64,000 nt of DNA from a virus: the IMG/VR virus record IMGVR_UViG_3300047323_000361, positions 16,075-80,074 of that record; one strand, written 5' to 3'. Under the pieces are notes generated by a model. That model worked only from the letters and a program-made list of their open reading frames with translations. It made no database searches and had not been told where the DNA came from. Shown here one piece after another: positions 1-7,052 of the stretch (position 1 is its first letter; every line of letters starts with the position of its first letter). A program made the position numbers and the translations under genes.

Positions 1-602
1 AGGCGCAGCTCGCGCTCCAGGTCGGCCGTCAGCGGCATCTCGTCCTCCTCCCGCGTCTTGACCACGGTCACGAAGACTTCCGACCGCGCGAAGTCGACGT
101 CCCCGACGCGCATGCCCGTGATCTCCGAGGCCCGGCAGGCGGTGTTGATCGCGGTGGCCAGGTAGGCACGGTGCATCGCGCACTCCGCCTGGTCCAGGAG
201 CTGGAGCAGAAGCGAGGGTGGAGGCTGCTGGCGGCGCCTCTTCGGCTCCGGCAGCGGCTCGACGCCGGTCAGGTAGTTGTCCAGCGCGGTGAATCCGCTG
301 TTCTTGCAGTAGGTGAAGAACACCTTGAGCCGGGCGCGGTAGTTGTTGTGGGTGCTGGGGCCGACGGCCTCGCGGATCGGCTGGCCCTTGATGCGGGTGG
401 AGTGGGCGTCCATGATCCCGCCCGGCCCGTAGAAGAAGTCACGCACCTGCTTGGCGGAGAGCTGGGAGAAGTCGGGGTTGCCCAGGTGCTCGGCGAACCG
501 GGGCAGCAAGGTGGTGTCGACGCGCATGGTGTTGTCGGCCTTGCCGGAGCGCTCCCGGGTCTCCAGGTACTCCTCGACGGCGCTGCGCAGTGCGATGGTC
601 AC
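1..602 (-). CDS. Tyrosine recombinase/integrase, cut by window start
   Basis: This gene runs off the left edge, so only the N-terminal ~200 residues are seen. The start is a GTG at 602 preceded by AGGAGGAAGC. Residues ~5-110 look like the SAM-like core-binding domain of phage-type tyrosine recombinases (segments EEYLETRERSGKADNT and TRIKGQPIREAVGPSTHNNY). The catalytic domain begins near residue 150, and the segment TACRASEITGMRVGDVDF carries the first catalytic arginine (CRASEI) in its usual context. The rest of the R-H-R-Y set lies outside the window. It is divergent from the small plus-strand gene at 708. The family role is site-specific integration, excision or resolution; which one cannot be told from this fragment. 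Confidence 0.85.
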   Translation of the reverse strand, partial: MTIALRSAVEEYLETRERSGKADNTMRVDTTLLPRFAEHLGNPDFSQLSAKQVRDFFYGPGGIMDAHSTRIKGQPIREAVGPSTHNNYRARLKVFFTYCKNSGFTALDNYLTGVEPLPEPKRRRQQPPPSLLLQLLDQAECAMHRAYLATAINTACRASEITGMRVGDVDFARSEVFVTVVKTREEDEMPLTADLERELR

Positions 603-667
603 GCTTCCTCCTTGTGTGGTGGCTGCGGGTCTGACTCTATCGTCGTCAAGTGCATACATCAAGGCGC

Positions 668-696
668 TTGCATAGCGATTCCCGGGAATCGATAGT
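668..696 (+). promoter_or_regulatory. Plus-strand promoter with palindromic operator; possible leaderless transcript
   Basis: TTGCAT (668-673) and GATAGT (691-696) are separated by 17 bp. The spacer is occupied by a perfect 16-bp palindrome, CGATTCCCGGGAATCG (676-691), an obvious repressor site. The start codon at 708 lies about where transcription should begin and no Shine-Dalgarno precedes it, so a leaderless message is inferred. Confidence 0.55.
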
Positions 697-707
697 ACGG
701 TTCCCGT

Positions 708-854
708 ATGACGATGACAGAGATCAGCCCGGCACCGCTTCATACTTCCGCCCCGACAGCAGAGGAGGCGTGGCTGGCCGCATGGACGGCCCGAGCGCCC
801 GTCCTGGAGCCCGAGAAGGCCGACGAGGTCCTGGAGTTGATGGGCCTGCTGTAG
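708..854 (+). CDS. Small plus-strand protein (48 aa) with LHT tag
   Basis: A 48-codon gene opposite to its neighbours. Its core AWLAAWTARAPVLEPEKADE resembles the 41-aa product at 2593 (DWIAHWVSAAPTLSSEVLET), following the pattern W-[LI]-A-x-W-x-x-x-AP-x-L, so the two look like paralogues. Similar short W-rich proteins occur beside recombinase genes in actinobacterial mobile elements; function unknown. Residues 11-13 are Leu-His-Thr encoded CTT-CAT-ACT, a plus-strand version of the repeated motif found in minus-strand genes. No Shine-Dalgarno is visible; the palindromic promoter at 668-696 immediately precedes it. Confidence 0.65.
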   Translation: MTMTEISPAPLHTSAPTAEEAWLAAWTARAPVLEPEKADEVLELMGLL

Positions 855-856
855 AC

Positions 857-892
857 GAAACCCCCGGTCGCCAGTGGCTTCCGGGGGTTTTC
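857..892. terminator. Bidirectional terminator
   Basis: GAAACCCCCGG pairs with CCGGGGGTTTTC around a short loop, giving T or A runs on both sides. It separates the convergent ends of the small gene at 708-854 and the serine recombinase. Confidence 0.85.
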
Positions 893-900
893 GCTGTCTG

Positions 901-2445
901 CTACGCGGCGAAGATCGGCTCTATCCTCGCGGGGTCGAAACCGCCGCCCCTCTTACCGTCCCGCGCGGGGTGGATGACCACTGCGGTCAGGACGGTGCGG
1001 GCCACGATGCGCTGACGCTCGACCGACATGCCATCCCAGCCGACGCGCAGCAGCTCGGGAGTGACGGCCCGGACGGCGGCAGGGGCCGAGTAGGCGCGCA
1101 GGGCGCGGAGGTCCTTCTTCTCGGCCTCCAGGTCGTCGAGGGTCGTCATGTAGGTGACGGCCTTGACCTTCTTCGCATCCCACAGGACCTTGATGTCCTT
1201 GATCTCCTGCTCGACCTCGGCCAGTCGGGCCTCCTTCTCCGGCGTCCAGTCGCTGTGAACCTGCTCGGGAACCTTCTTCTCCTTCGTGGACTTCTCCACG
1301 ATGTTCCAGATCAGCTTCTTGATGAGTTCGTCGACCCGGGGGCCGGTGACGCCCATCCGCCCGCAGGCGTCGGGGTTGGAGGAGGTCTTGTTGCAGTTGT
1401 AGCCGAAGGAGTCGGACTTCTTTCCCCGGATCCATACGGGCTTTCCGACCATGGGGTATCCGCACCGGCCGCAGCGGCAGATCCGGGACAGGAAGTACTT
1501 CACCGCCACCTTCTGGTCGTAGGCGGCGTAGTTACGCGGCTGGGCCTTCTCTCGCTCCTTCTTCGCGCCCAGGACGGCCTCGTACTTCTCTACCGGGCAG
1601 AGCGGCTCCCACGGGCCCATGACGTAATTGCCTTCGGCGTCGTACTGCACCTCTCCGAGGTATATCCGGATCCCGGCGTTGCGCGGTCGCATGATGATCG
1701 TCTTCACACCGGCCCACGTGTAGGGCTTTCCGGTGTCCTTGTTGAGCACGCCGGAGTCGAGGAAGAACTTGGCGATGGTGGTGTTCTTGTCTCCGGCGAT
1801 GTACATGTCCATCGCCTTGTTGACGATGTCCTTGGCTACCGGGTCGACCTTGTCCCTGTCCTCTTCCATCCAGCCGTAGGGGTGCGTGCCGCCGTGGTAG
1901 CGCCCCTTTTCGGCACGGTACTTGTTGTCACGTTTGATTCGCCGGGAGGTGTCCTCGGAGGACTTATTGGCGATGGAGACGTAGAGGCGTGCGGAGAACC
2001 GGCCGTCGGAAGTGGTGAGGTCGAAGTTCTGTCCGGAGAGGGTGTCGAAGACCAGCCGCTTCTTCTTCCTCTCGATGAAGTCCTCGTAGACGTCGATGTA
2101 CTTCTCAAGGTCGCGCGGCTGGCGAGCGAACCGGTCGATGTCGTAGGCGAGGACTCCGGCGATGCGCTCGGCCTTGAGGTCGGCGAGCATGCGGAGGAAG
2201 TCCACGCGTTTGACGTTGCGCTTGAAGGCGGACAGCCGGTGGTCCTCGTACCAGACCACGGTGCGCTCGTGCTTCTCGGCGAGGAAACGCAGGTCCTCCT
2301 TCTGCTTGACAATCGCCTTGCGCTCCTCCTCGGCGGCCTCCTCCTCGGTGATGCGACCGGCCTTCACGGCCCGCCGGAGTTCAGCTACGTCCACGTCAGA
2401 GATGCGGAGGTAGCCCCCCAACGGGCGGTCGTCCCTGATACCCAC
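901..2445 (-). CDS. int: Large serine recombinase (integrase)
   Basis: Large serine recombinase of about 514 aa. The N-terminal resolvase domain has the catalytic serine in GGYLRISDVD and the arginine-rich DIDRFARQPRDLEKYID segment. It is followed by a recombinase domain (DNKYRAEKGRYHGGTHPYGW), a zinc-ribbon region with CRCGRCGYPMVG and later cysteines (YNCNKTSSNPDACGR), then a coiled-coil-like C-terminus rich in E and K. These match the phiC31/R4-type family that joins attP and attB. The open frame extends upstream to 2622, but a TTGACA promoter lies across that part, so the GTG at 2445, a few bases after the -10, is preferred; this implies a leaderless mRNA. The TTG at PLGGYL is an alternative start. 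No attP was identified. Confidence 0.9.
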   Translation of the reverse strand: MGIRDDRPLGGYLRISDVDVAELRRAVKAGRITEEEAAEEERKAIVKQKEDLRFLAEKHERTVVWYEDHRLSAFKRNVKRVDFLRMLADLKAERIAGVLAYDIDRFARQPRDLEKYIDVYEDFIERKKKRLVFDTLSGQNFDLTTSDGRFSARLYVSIANKSSEDTSRRIKRDNKYRAEKGRYHGGTHPYGWMEEDRDKVDPVAKDIVNKAMDMYIAGDKNTTIAKFFLDSGVLNKDTGKPYTWAGVKTIIMRPRNAGIRIYLGEVQYDAEGNYVMGPWEPLCPVEKYEAVLGAKKEREKAQPRNYAAYDQKVAVKYFLSRICRCGRCGYPMVGKPVWIRGKKSDSFGYNCNKTSSNPDACGRMGVTGPRVDELIKKLIWNIVEKSTKEKKVPEQVHSDWTPEKEARLAEVEQEIKDIKVLWDAKKVKAVTYMTTLDDLEAEKKDLRALRAYSAPAAVRAVTPELLRVGWDGMSVERQRIVARTVLTAVVIHPARDGKRGGGFDPARIEPIFAA

Positions 2446-2449
2446 TCCT

Positions 2450-2478
2450 CGTACCCCAGCTTCAGCTACCCTTGTCAA
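2450..2478 (-). promoter_or_regulatory. Promoter of serine recombinase
   Basis: Minus strand: TTGACA (2473-2478), 17 bp, GGTACG (2450-2455). The -35 is perfect and the -10 weak. The predicted start site falls at or next to the GTG at 2445. On the plus strand the same bases read TTGTCA, so divergent use is possible. Confidence 0.5.
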
Positions 2479-2592
2479 ACGGTCTGGGGTACACCCTAGA
2501 CGAAGCGTATGTAGTTCTGTCAAAGTTGGGACATGCGGAGTTCGACGTAACTCCGTACAGCGGACAGGCAGTCGACAGAGAGGTGACCTGCA

Positions 2593-2718
2593 ATGATGAC
2601 GGACAGCGACTGGATCGCTCACTGGGTGTCAGCGGCCCCGACCCTCAGCTCCGAGGTCCTGGAGACCATCGCCGACGCCGTCGAGGCAGAGGACGACGAG
2701 GAACTGCTGGCAGCCTGA
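2593..2718 (+). CDS. Small plus-strand protein (41 aa), paralogue of the 708 gene
   Basis: A 41-codon gene with a good ribosome site (GAGAGGTG before ATG at 2593; a second ATG follows at 2596). The product is acidic at its C-terminus (VEAEDDEE) and has the W-I-A-H-W-V-x-x-AP-T-L core shared with the gene at 708. It is divergent from the serine recombinase and ends at a bidirectional terminator. Its position next to the integrase suggests a regulatory or excision-accessory role, but nothing proves this. Confidence 0.65.
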   Translation: MMTDSDWIAHWVSAAPTLSSEVLETIADAVEAEDDEELLAA

Positions 2719-2727
2719 CACCATACG

Positions 2728-2764
2728 AAAAGGCCCCCACCGGGTGACCGGGAGGGGGCCTTCG
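2728..2764. terminator. Bidirectional terminator
   Basis: AAAAGGCCCCC and GGGGGCCTT form a GC stem with A and T runs at either end. It separates the plus gene at 2593-2718 from the minus operon ending at 2765. Confidence 0.85.
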
Positions 2765-3025
2765 TCATGCCTCGCGCCTACTCAGGACGTCCAGGACGCC
2801 GAGGAGGCTCTGCGCCCCCTGGTGGGCCTCCAGCAGGCTCTCGGGGGTCGCCTGCTTGCGGTAGTCGTCCAGGGCCTTGGCGAGGCCACTGCCGACCGCG
2901 TCGGCCCAGTCGAGCACGTCGACCGTGGACAGCCGGTCCAGCCTCTTGGCCGCCTTCGCCCGGACGGGGTCGACCCGCTCCTCGCCACCGCGAAGCCGGT
3001 TCTTCACATCAGTCCAAGAGCGCAT
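2765..3025 (-). CDS. Hypothetical protein (86 aa)
   Basis: Not recognised. Charged, helix-rich protein (VRAKAAKRLDRLSTVDVLDW). Its ATG overlaps the end of the 39-aa gene upstream by 22 bases, so translation is probably coupled. Last gene of a three-gene minus operon. Confidence 0.7.
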   Translation of the reverse strand: MRSWTDVKNRLRGGEERVDPVRAKAAKRLDRLSTVDVLDWADAVGSGLAKALDDYRKQATPESLLEAHQGAQSLLGVLDVLSRREA

Positions 3026-3123
3026 AGCGCGTCGTACTCCTCGTCCATGTCGTCGGTCTTCTGGGCCACCATCCGCCGGGCCGCTGCCTTCTCTTCCTCG
3101 GTGTTCTCAGATGACGAGTTCAT
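3004..3123 (-). CDS. Hypothetical small protein (39 aa)
   Basis: Starts with ATG inside the last codons of the upstream gene (17-base overlap) and ends inside the next one. The product begins MNSSSENTEEEKAAARRM and is highly acidic. It is supported only by the overlapping operon layout; no family recognised. Confidence 0.6.
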   Translation of the reverse strand: MNSSSENTEEEKAAARRMVAQKTDDMDEEYDALCALGLM

Positions 3124-3409
3124 CGAGGTCCTCATCGAATCGGTGGGCGTTGTCGCGGATATCGTCGGTGGAGAGCGCGTTGCCGTATCCCTGGATGGCG
3201 GTGTACAGGGCGTCGTTCTCATTCCGGTATGTGTTGCGCCACCGGCCGAGGACGATCCCCTTTCCGGCCCACACCTTGATGATGAGCGACTTCGAGCGCC
3301 GGTAGGGCGGCTCGATTTCGTCAGTGGGCGCGGTATGAAGGAACGGCGCCCCAGGCTTGAGGTTGAGTGTGTGGGTGAAGAAAGGCCCCACCCCATGAGT
3401 GTTAGGCAT
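3107..3409 (-). CDS. Hypothetical protein (100 aa) with LHT tag
   Basis: First gene of a three-gene minus operon. The product contains KSLIIKVWAGKGIVLGRW, a likely beta-rich core, and the sequence FLHTA from CTT-CAT-ACC (3332-3340). No family recognised. Confidence 0.7.
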   Translation of the reverse strand: MPNTHGVGPFFTHTLNLKPGAPFLHTAPTDEIEPPYRRSKSLIIKVWAGKGIVLGRWRNTYRNENDALYTAIQGYGNALSTDDIRDNAHRFDEDLDELVI

Positions 3410-3448
3410 GAGATGGAGCCTATTCTCCGGACGGCCGGAAATGGTAAA

Positions 3449-3916
3449 TCAGTCGACGCCGGTCGGGGAATCGAGGTCGTGCTCGGGCGCGTAGGAGAAG
3501 TTGTTCAGCACCCGGTTGATTCCGCGCCCCGGGGACTTCCAGCGCTTGAAGTTCCGCCAGACATTCGGCGGGACGTTGTAGTACCCGTAGACCTGCCCAT
3601 TCCGGAATCGGACCCGCAGCGTCTGAGCATCCCTGTCATAACCTGCGGCAAGAGTCCTCGGGCGCGGCGGATTGATAGACGGAGTCGGCTGGTAGGGCAG
3701 GAGGTCGAAGTCGTCGCCGTCCTTGGCCAACTGGATTGCGTCGGAAGTTTCCTGGCTGAGGATTCGCCGGGATCCTGCTCGGGCGGCGGGGTTGGCATTG
3801 CTGGCGGGTATCTCGACGGCTGGCCTTGGCGGGGTCAGATCCCCGAAGTCGAAGGACAACTGCTCGTAGGCGTTGTTGCGGCTTCTCCCCCCGCCTCGGG
3901 GGTTTCTGGATGCCAC
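3449..3916 (-). CDS. KTSC-domain protein
   Basis: 155-aa protein with a disordered, R/P-rich N-terminus and a C-terminal KTSC domain: LRVRFRNGQVYGYYNVPPNV followed by a K/R-rich loop (KRWKSPGRGINRVL). This ~60-residue domain also occurs at the C-terminus of some lysyl-tRNA synthetases and in many phage proteins; its role is unknown. RBS GGAGAGAC precedes the ATG. It is separated from the upstream gene by a terminator. Confidence 0.7.
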   Translation of the reverse strand: MASRNPRGGGRSRNNAYEQLSFDFGDLTPPRPAVEIPASNANPAARAGSRRILSQETSDAIQLAKDGDDFDLLPYQPTPSINPPRPRTLAAGYDRDAQTLRVRFRNGQVYGYYNVPPNVWRNFKRWKSPGRGINRVLNNFSYAPEHDLDSPTGVD

Positions 3917-3934
3917 TGTCTCTCCTTACGCAGC

Positions 3935-3970
3935 AGCCCCTGCCCCGGTGACGGGAAGCAGGGGCTTTGG
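3935..3970 (-). terminator. Terminator downstream of 3982 gene
   Basis: AGCCCCTGC (3935-3943) pairs with GCAGGGGCT (3958-3966). It lies directly after the stop codon of the minus gene ending at 3982. Confidence 0.7.
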
Positions 3971-3981
3971 GGCTGCTTGGA

Positions 3982-4380
3982 TCAGGCTGGGACGTTGTCG
4001 ACCGTGGAGGCCGTCGCCGGGGCCTTGTCACCCGCGCCGGGGGCCGTGGAGGCCGCAGCGTTGATGGTGCCCTCGTAGACGGAGGTACCGGCGAGACGGT
4101 CGTCGGCCTCGGGGCCACCCGGGTGCTTGGCCGCCTCGTCGTCGCTCAGGACGATGAGACCGGCGTTCGCGGTCGCCGGGTCGATGCCAGCCGCGACCTG
4201 GAGGGCCGGGACGGGCAACTGCTTGGCGACGAAGACCTGGCCGGGGACCGGGTCGGTGTTCTCGAACTTGACGCCGCTCTGGACGGTCCAGCCGAGGTTG
4301 GGGGCGTCCCAGTCGGACGAACGGCCGGGGACGGGAGCCGGGACGGTGACCTGCTCGGCAGCGCTCTTGGATGCAGCCAC
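3982..4380 (-). CDS. Hypothetical protein (132 aa)
   Basis: Low-complexity A/P-rich termini flank a central segment (DWDAPNLGWTVQSGVKFENT). RBS AGGAAGAAAG. Not recognised. A GWTVQ peptide and the underlying CTGGACGGTCCAG palindrome are shared with the small gene just upstream, suggesting a local duplication. Confidence 0.65.
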   Translation of the reverse strand: MAASKSAAEQVTVPAPVPGRSSDWDAPNLGWTVQSGVKFENTDPVPGQVFVAKQLPVPALQVAAGIDPATANAGLIVLSDDEAAKHPGGPEADDRLAGTSVYEGTINAAASTAPGAGDKAPATASTVDNVPA

Positions 4381-4410
4381 TTTCTTCCTCTTTCGTACAG
4401 GGGTTAAGGG

Positions 4411-4542
4411 TTACCGGTTTTGCTGGACGGTCCAGCCCGGTTCCTTCACCGGACCCTCTTCGTCCTCTGTTTGATTATGAGGGCAATCGGGGCCGGAATA
4501 GACATGCTGACCCTCATGGAAGATGCAGCTTGATACATACAT
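4411..4542 (-). CDS. Hypothetical small Cys/His protein (43 aa)
   Basis: ATG at 4542 is preceded by TAGGAGCACACCC. The product has Cys and His in CIFHEGQHVYSGPDCPH, possibly binding zinc, and ends PGWTVQQNR, echoing its downstream neighbour. No family recognised. Confidence 0.55.
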   Translation of the reverse strand: MYVSSCIFHEGQHVYSGPDCPHNQTEDEEGPVKEPGWTVQQNR

Positions 4543-4552
4543 GGGTGTGCTC

Positions 4553-4741
4553 CTACAGGGAACTGCCTGCCTCGGTAAATGAGCCTACCGGCATTCCTCC
4601 GGGACTTTCCCATGGCTGGGCTCCGGCGAATTGGTCGGCGGAGAGAAGGGCGCTGCGGAAGGGTGAGCCGCCCACGGTGAAGGCGTAGCCTCCGGCGTAG
4701 GCGTCTCCGGTGGCGGGGATGGGCTCAGGTGTCTTGGGCAT
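4553..4741 (-). CDS. Hypothetical protein (62 aa)
   Basis: Overlaps the end of the 68-aa gene upstream by 17 bases. G/A/P-rich product beginning MPKTPEPIPATGDAYAGGY; no domain seen. Last gene of the 4553-5272 operon. Confidence 0.6.
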   Translation of the reverse strand: MPKTPEPIPATGDAYAGGYAFTVGGSPFRSALLSADQFAGAQPWESPGGMPVGSFTEAGSSL

Positions 4742-4931
4742 CGGGCTCCTCCCGGGCGGCGTCGAAGCCGGAGCGCAGGCGGGCCATCTTGCCCTTGTAG
4801 GTGCGCAGGCGGGACATGTGCTCGCAGGCCGACTCCACGATGGCGCCTACCTCTTCGAGGCAGCGGTCCACCAGGTCTTCGATGTCGGCGATGTCGTCGC
4901 GCGTCTCGCGTGTCTGGGGAAGCAGTGGCAT
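4725..4931 (-). CDS. Hypothetical helical protein (68 aa)
   Basis: Helical, likely coiled-coil product (TRDDIADIEDLVDRCLEEVG). The start overlaps the upstream stop as TGATG. Middle gene of a three-gene operon whose first product is membrane-anchored; partner function unknown. Confidence 0.7.
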   Translation of the reverse strand: MPLLPQTRETRDDIADIEDLVDRCLEEVGAIVESACEHMSRLRTYKGKMARLRSGFDAAREEPDAQDT

Positions 4932-5272
4932 CAGGGACTCCTCCTCCGGCGAGGCCGGGGAGCCGCGTCGCTCTGGAACAGGTCCAGGACGTCTTCGAGG
5001 ACGTCCGTCACGGTTGCCTGTGCGGCGACACTGTCCCTGGTGGCCTGCACCAGGTCTCGGGCGGTGGTGACCATCTGCTCGGCAAGGGGGACGACCTTCT
5101 CGGTCAGTGCCCGCAGGCGCCTGTTCTCTTCCACCTCACGGCGGTAGGCCTTACCGGAGACGACTACCTCGGTGACGAAAACCGCGAAGATGAAAGCCGC
5201 GATCGGTCCGAGCACGAGTGGGTTGTCGACGGACAGCCCTCCGCTATCGGCCGATGCCAGAAAAACAAACAT
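4931..5272 (-). CDS. Membrane-anchored coiled-coil protein (113 aa)
   Basis: One N-terminal membrane segment (residues ~18-38, LVLGPIAAFIFAVFVTEVVV) is followed by a long charged helix (YRREVEENRRLRALTEKVV) and an R/P-rich tail. Overall shape resembles small phage membrane proteins of the spanin or holin-accessory kind, but no family is recognised. The ATG at 5272 lies inside one arm of a 14-bp inverted repeat (5269-5327), so translation may depend on RNA folding. Confidence 0.7.
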   Translation of the reverse strand: MFVFLASADSGGLSVDNPLVLGPIAAFIFAVFVTEVVVSGKAYRREVEENRRLRALTEKVVPLAEQMVTTARDLVQATRDSVAAQATVTDVLEDVLDLFQSDAAPRPRRRRSP

Positions 5273-5327
5273 CCCGGGTACCGCCCGTCGCTGTATTGTG
5301 CTTGCGACTTAATGGTACCCGGGATGT
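5269..5327 (-). promoter_or_regulatory. 14-bp inverted repeat enclosing a start codon
   Basis: ACATCCCGGGTACC (5269-5282) and GGTACCCGGGATGT (5314-5327) are perfect inverse copies 31 bp apart. In minus-strand RNA the 3' arm contains the ATG at 5272 and is followed by a T-rich run, so it could be a terminator with a large loop, a start-codon-masking hairpin, or a pair of CCCGGG-centred operators. Confidence 0.55.
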
Positions 5328-5339
5328 GCTATTCGGTTA

Positions 5340-5585
5340 TTAGTTGATATGAAGTCCGGCCTTCTTAAGCTGATTCTTGGCCTTGACCCAGCCTGGCGTG
5401 GCTCCGGTCAGCCCGCTGATGCAGACCGTGTTTCCGTCCGGGTCGACCCACTTGATGTGGTTCCCTCCAGTTACAGACACCTCCCATCCGTCCTTGCGGG
5501 CCTTCTTGGCCACCTTCTCGATCTCCTTGTCGGCTCCGAGTCGGTCAGAGCCGGTCTTGGCTACTGGCGCTCCCCTGCGGGCCAT
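5340..5585 (-). CDS. Solitary HicA-like protein
   Basis: 81-aa basic protein. The segment KKARKDGWEVSVTGGNHIKW followed by VDPDGNTVCISG fits the HicA fold, a dsRBD-like mRNA interferase in which the His of the G-N/S-H stretch is catalytic. No HicB antitoxin lies beside it, so a toxin role is uncertain. RBS GAGGAGTACCTG. It ends GLHIN, with Leu-His-Ile from CTT-CAT-ATC at 5346-5354, a variant of the repeated in-frame motif. Confidence 0.55.
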   Translation of the reverse strand: MARRGAPVAKTGSDRLGADKEIEKVAKKARKDGWEVSVTGGNHIKWVDPDGNTVCISGLTGATPGWVKAKNQLKKAGLHIN

Positions 5586-5665
5586 CAGGTACTCCTCGGT
5601 GTTCAGTTAGGTTCTGCTCTTTTTGCTCGGTAGGTACAGAGTAGTGTGACGGATTATCAGTTAGC

Positions 5666-5687
5666 AAGCAGTTCCATGGAAGTGCTT
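5666..5687. promoter_or_regulatory. Near-perfect 22-bp palindrome upstream of HicA-like gene
   Basis: AAGCA-N-TTCCATGGAA-N-TGCTT, with only the two N positions unpaired. It lies ~80 bp upstream of the HicA-like start and is a likely operator. The surrounding 5586-5800 stretch has no gene but holds several GGTAAC/GGTTACC words (near 5716, 5734, 5778). Confidence 0.45.
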
Positions 5688-5800
5688 GACGTGACCTAGG
5701 CCACATGTGGGCAGGTAACCCTTGACTCACCTGCCGGTAACACTCGGTTATCCGGAGGGATCGTCCCGAGAGTCTCCGGTTACCCGCAGGCACCCAGCAC

Positions 5801-5834
5801 GAAGCCCCGACCGCCAGTGTGGCAGCCGGGGCTC
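5801..5834 (-). terminator. Terminator after the 5849-6988 gene
   Basis: AGCCCCG (5803-5809) and CGGGGCT (5827-5833) form a stem just past the minus-strand stop codon at 5849. Confidence 0.6.
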
Positions 5835-5848
5835 GGTACAGCGAGGTA

Positions 5849-6988
5849 CTACCTGCCGACGGTCTTGCGGCGCCGCAGCGGGTCACCGCGCTGGGCATCG
5901 ACGGGGACGATCTGCGTGGGCGCGTCCTCACCCTCCGGCAAGTCCTCCAACTTCGTCCAGTACGGCTCGACCCAGGTGGTCGTGGACTGCGTGCGCTGGC
6001 CGGACTTCCCGGGACCGATCCAGACGGTCTTGAAATGACCTGCGCGGTGCTGGGGACCGTACTCCACGCCGGAGGGGATGGAGATGCCGGAGCGGTTGGT
6101 CGAGGCAGCGCGCTGGCGGGCGGTGTGAAGCTGCGGACCCACATACCAGCCGACGCGGACCCAGAAGGGGTCGCGGCTGGGCCTGCGGTTCTTGCCGGTC
6201 TTCTTCTTGCGCTGCGCCATCGTCCACTCCGGGGGCTGCTCGATGTCCCGGTTGTCGGTGCACAGGTAGGTCAGGACGGCGAAGGCCTTCTGGAGGATGG
6301 GGCGGAAGGTCTTCACCGCCTCGCTGCGGTCCTTCCCGTCGGCACTGCCTCCCTGCCACTCCTCGGCGAAGCGGATGGCCTCTTCGGCGGTGAAGGACTT
6401 CTTGTCCATCGGAAGCGGCATGAGGTCCCGGAACCCTCCGGCGACGATCTCCCCCGTGTCCTCGTCGACCACGTCGTAGCAGAAGAGGAGCGCCATGCCG
6501 TCACGGTCGGGGTCGTTGGAGTTGCACAGCCCCTTGCCGGTGAAGCCGACGATGAAGAAGCAGCGCACGTAGCCCTCCGCCAGACCGCCCCGACCCTTTC
6601 CGGCGGGCCACGGGTCGGGGAGGACGACCATCGGGTTGATGTGCGGCAGCTTGTTGAACAGGTCGCCGGGGACCTTGGTCATCTTCGAGCGGTAGAGGGC
6701 GTCCGCCAGCTCGTGATGGAGGTCGTAGACGACACGGCCGTTGCGCTTCCACAGCTCGCAGGCGGCGATCTCGCCCATGAGGTCGCCGGTCCGCTCCAGC
6801 GTCGCCGCGTCGAACTGCTGGCGGTCGGACATGTCCCAGCCCGGGGCGATCCCCCGCATCATCGCGTCGATACGCCGCGAGATCTTCGGGACGCTGCGCA
6901 GCTCCATCGAAGCCTCGGTGAGCTTGTCCACGTGCGCCATGGCCGCCTTGTGCGCTTCGGCCGCGCGACGGGTCCTGTCCTGTGCCAT
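5849..6988 (-). CDS. Hypothetical protein (379 aa)
   Basis: Starts at the ATG following GGAGGGACCA; an ATG 21 bases upstream lacks such a site. Soluble mixed-fold protein with an Arg-rich N-terminus, a Trp/Pro-rich middle (NPMVVLPDPWPAGKGRGG) and a basic C-terminus. No family recognised. It has its own promoter and terminator. Leu-His-Thr occurs once but as CTT-CAC-ACC (6122-6130), one base off the repeated motif. Confidence 0.75.
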   Translation of the reverse strand: MAQDRTRRAAEAHKAAMAHVDKLTEASMELRSVPKISRRIDAMMRGIAPGWDMSDRQQFDAATLERTGDLMGEIAACELWKRNGRVVYDLHHELADALYRSKMTKVPGDLFNKLPHINPMVVLPDPWPAGKGRGGLAEGYVRCFFIVGFTGKGLCNSNDPDRDGMALLFCYDVVDEDTGEIVAGGFRDLMPLPMDKKSFTAEEAIRFAEEWQGGSADGKDRSEAVKTFRPILQKAFAVLTYLCTDNRDIEQPPEWTMAQRKKKTGKNRRPSRDPFWVRVGWYVGPQLHTARQRAASTNRSGISIPSGVEYGPQHRAGHFKTVWIGPGKSGQRTQSTTTWVEPYWTKLEDLPEGEDAPTQIVPVDAQRGDPLRRRKTVGR

Positions 6989-7023
6989 TGGTCCCTCCCT
7001 GACGTGCAAATCCTACGGGCAAG

Positions 7024-7052
7024 AACCTATGCCGACCGTTACCGCTTGTCAA
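7024..7052 (-). promoter_or_regulatory. TTGACA promoter
   Basis: TTGACA (7047-7052), 17 bp, TAGGTT (7024-7029), reading toward the gene at 5849-6988. The AGCGGTA after the -35 recurs at other promoters in the window. Confidence 0.75.

Noticed and set aside
2446-2622. N-terminal extension of the serine recombinase to 2622
   Set aside because: The extension covers a perfect -35 TTGACA and lacks similarity to serine recombinase N-termini.
6122-6130. CTT-CAC-ACC in the 379-aa gene and CTG-CAC-ACC in the ParB-like gene as motif copies
   Set aside because: They encode Leu-His-Thr but lack the CAT codon; counted only as evidence that the peptide can be written otherwise.
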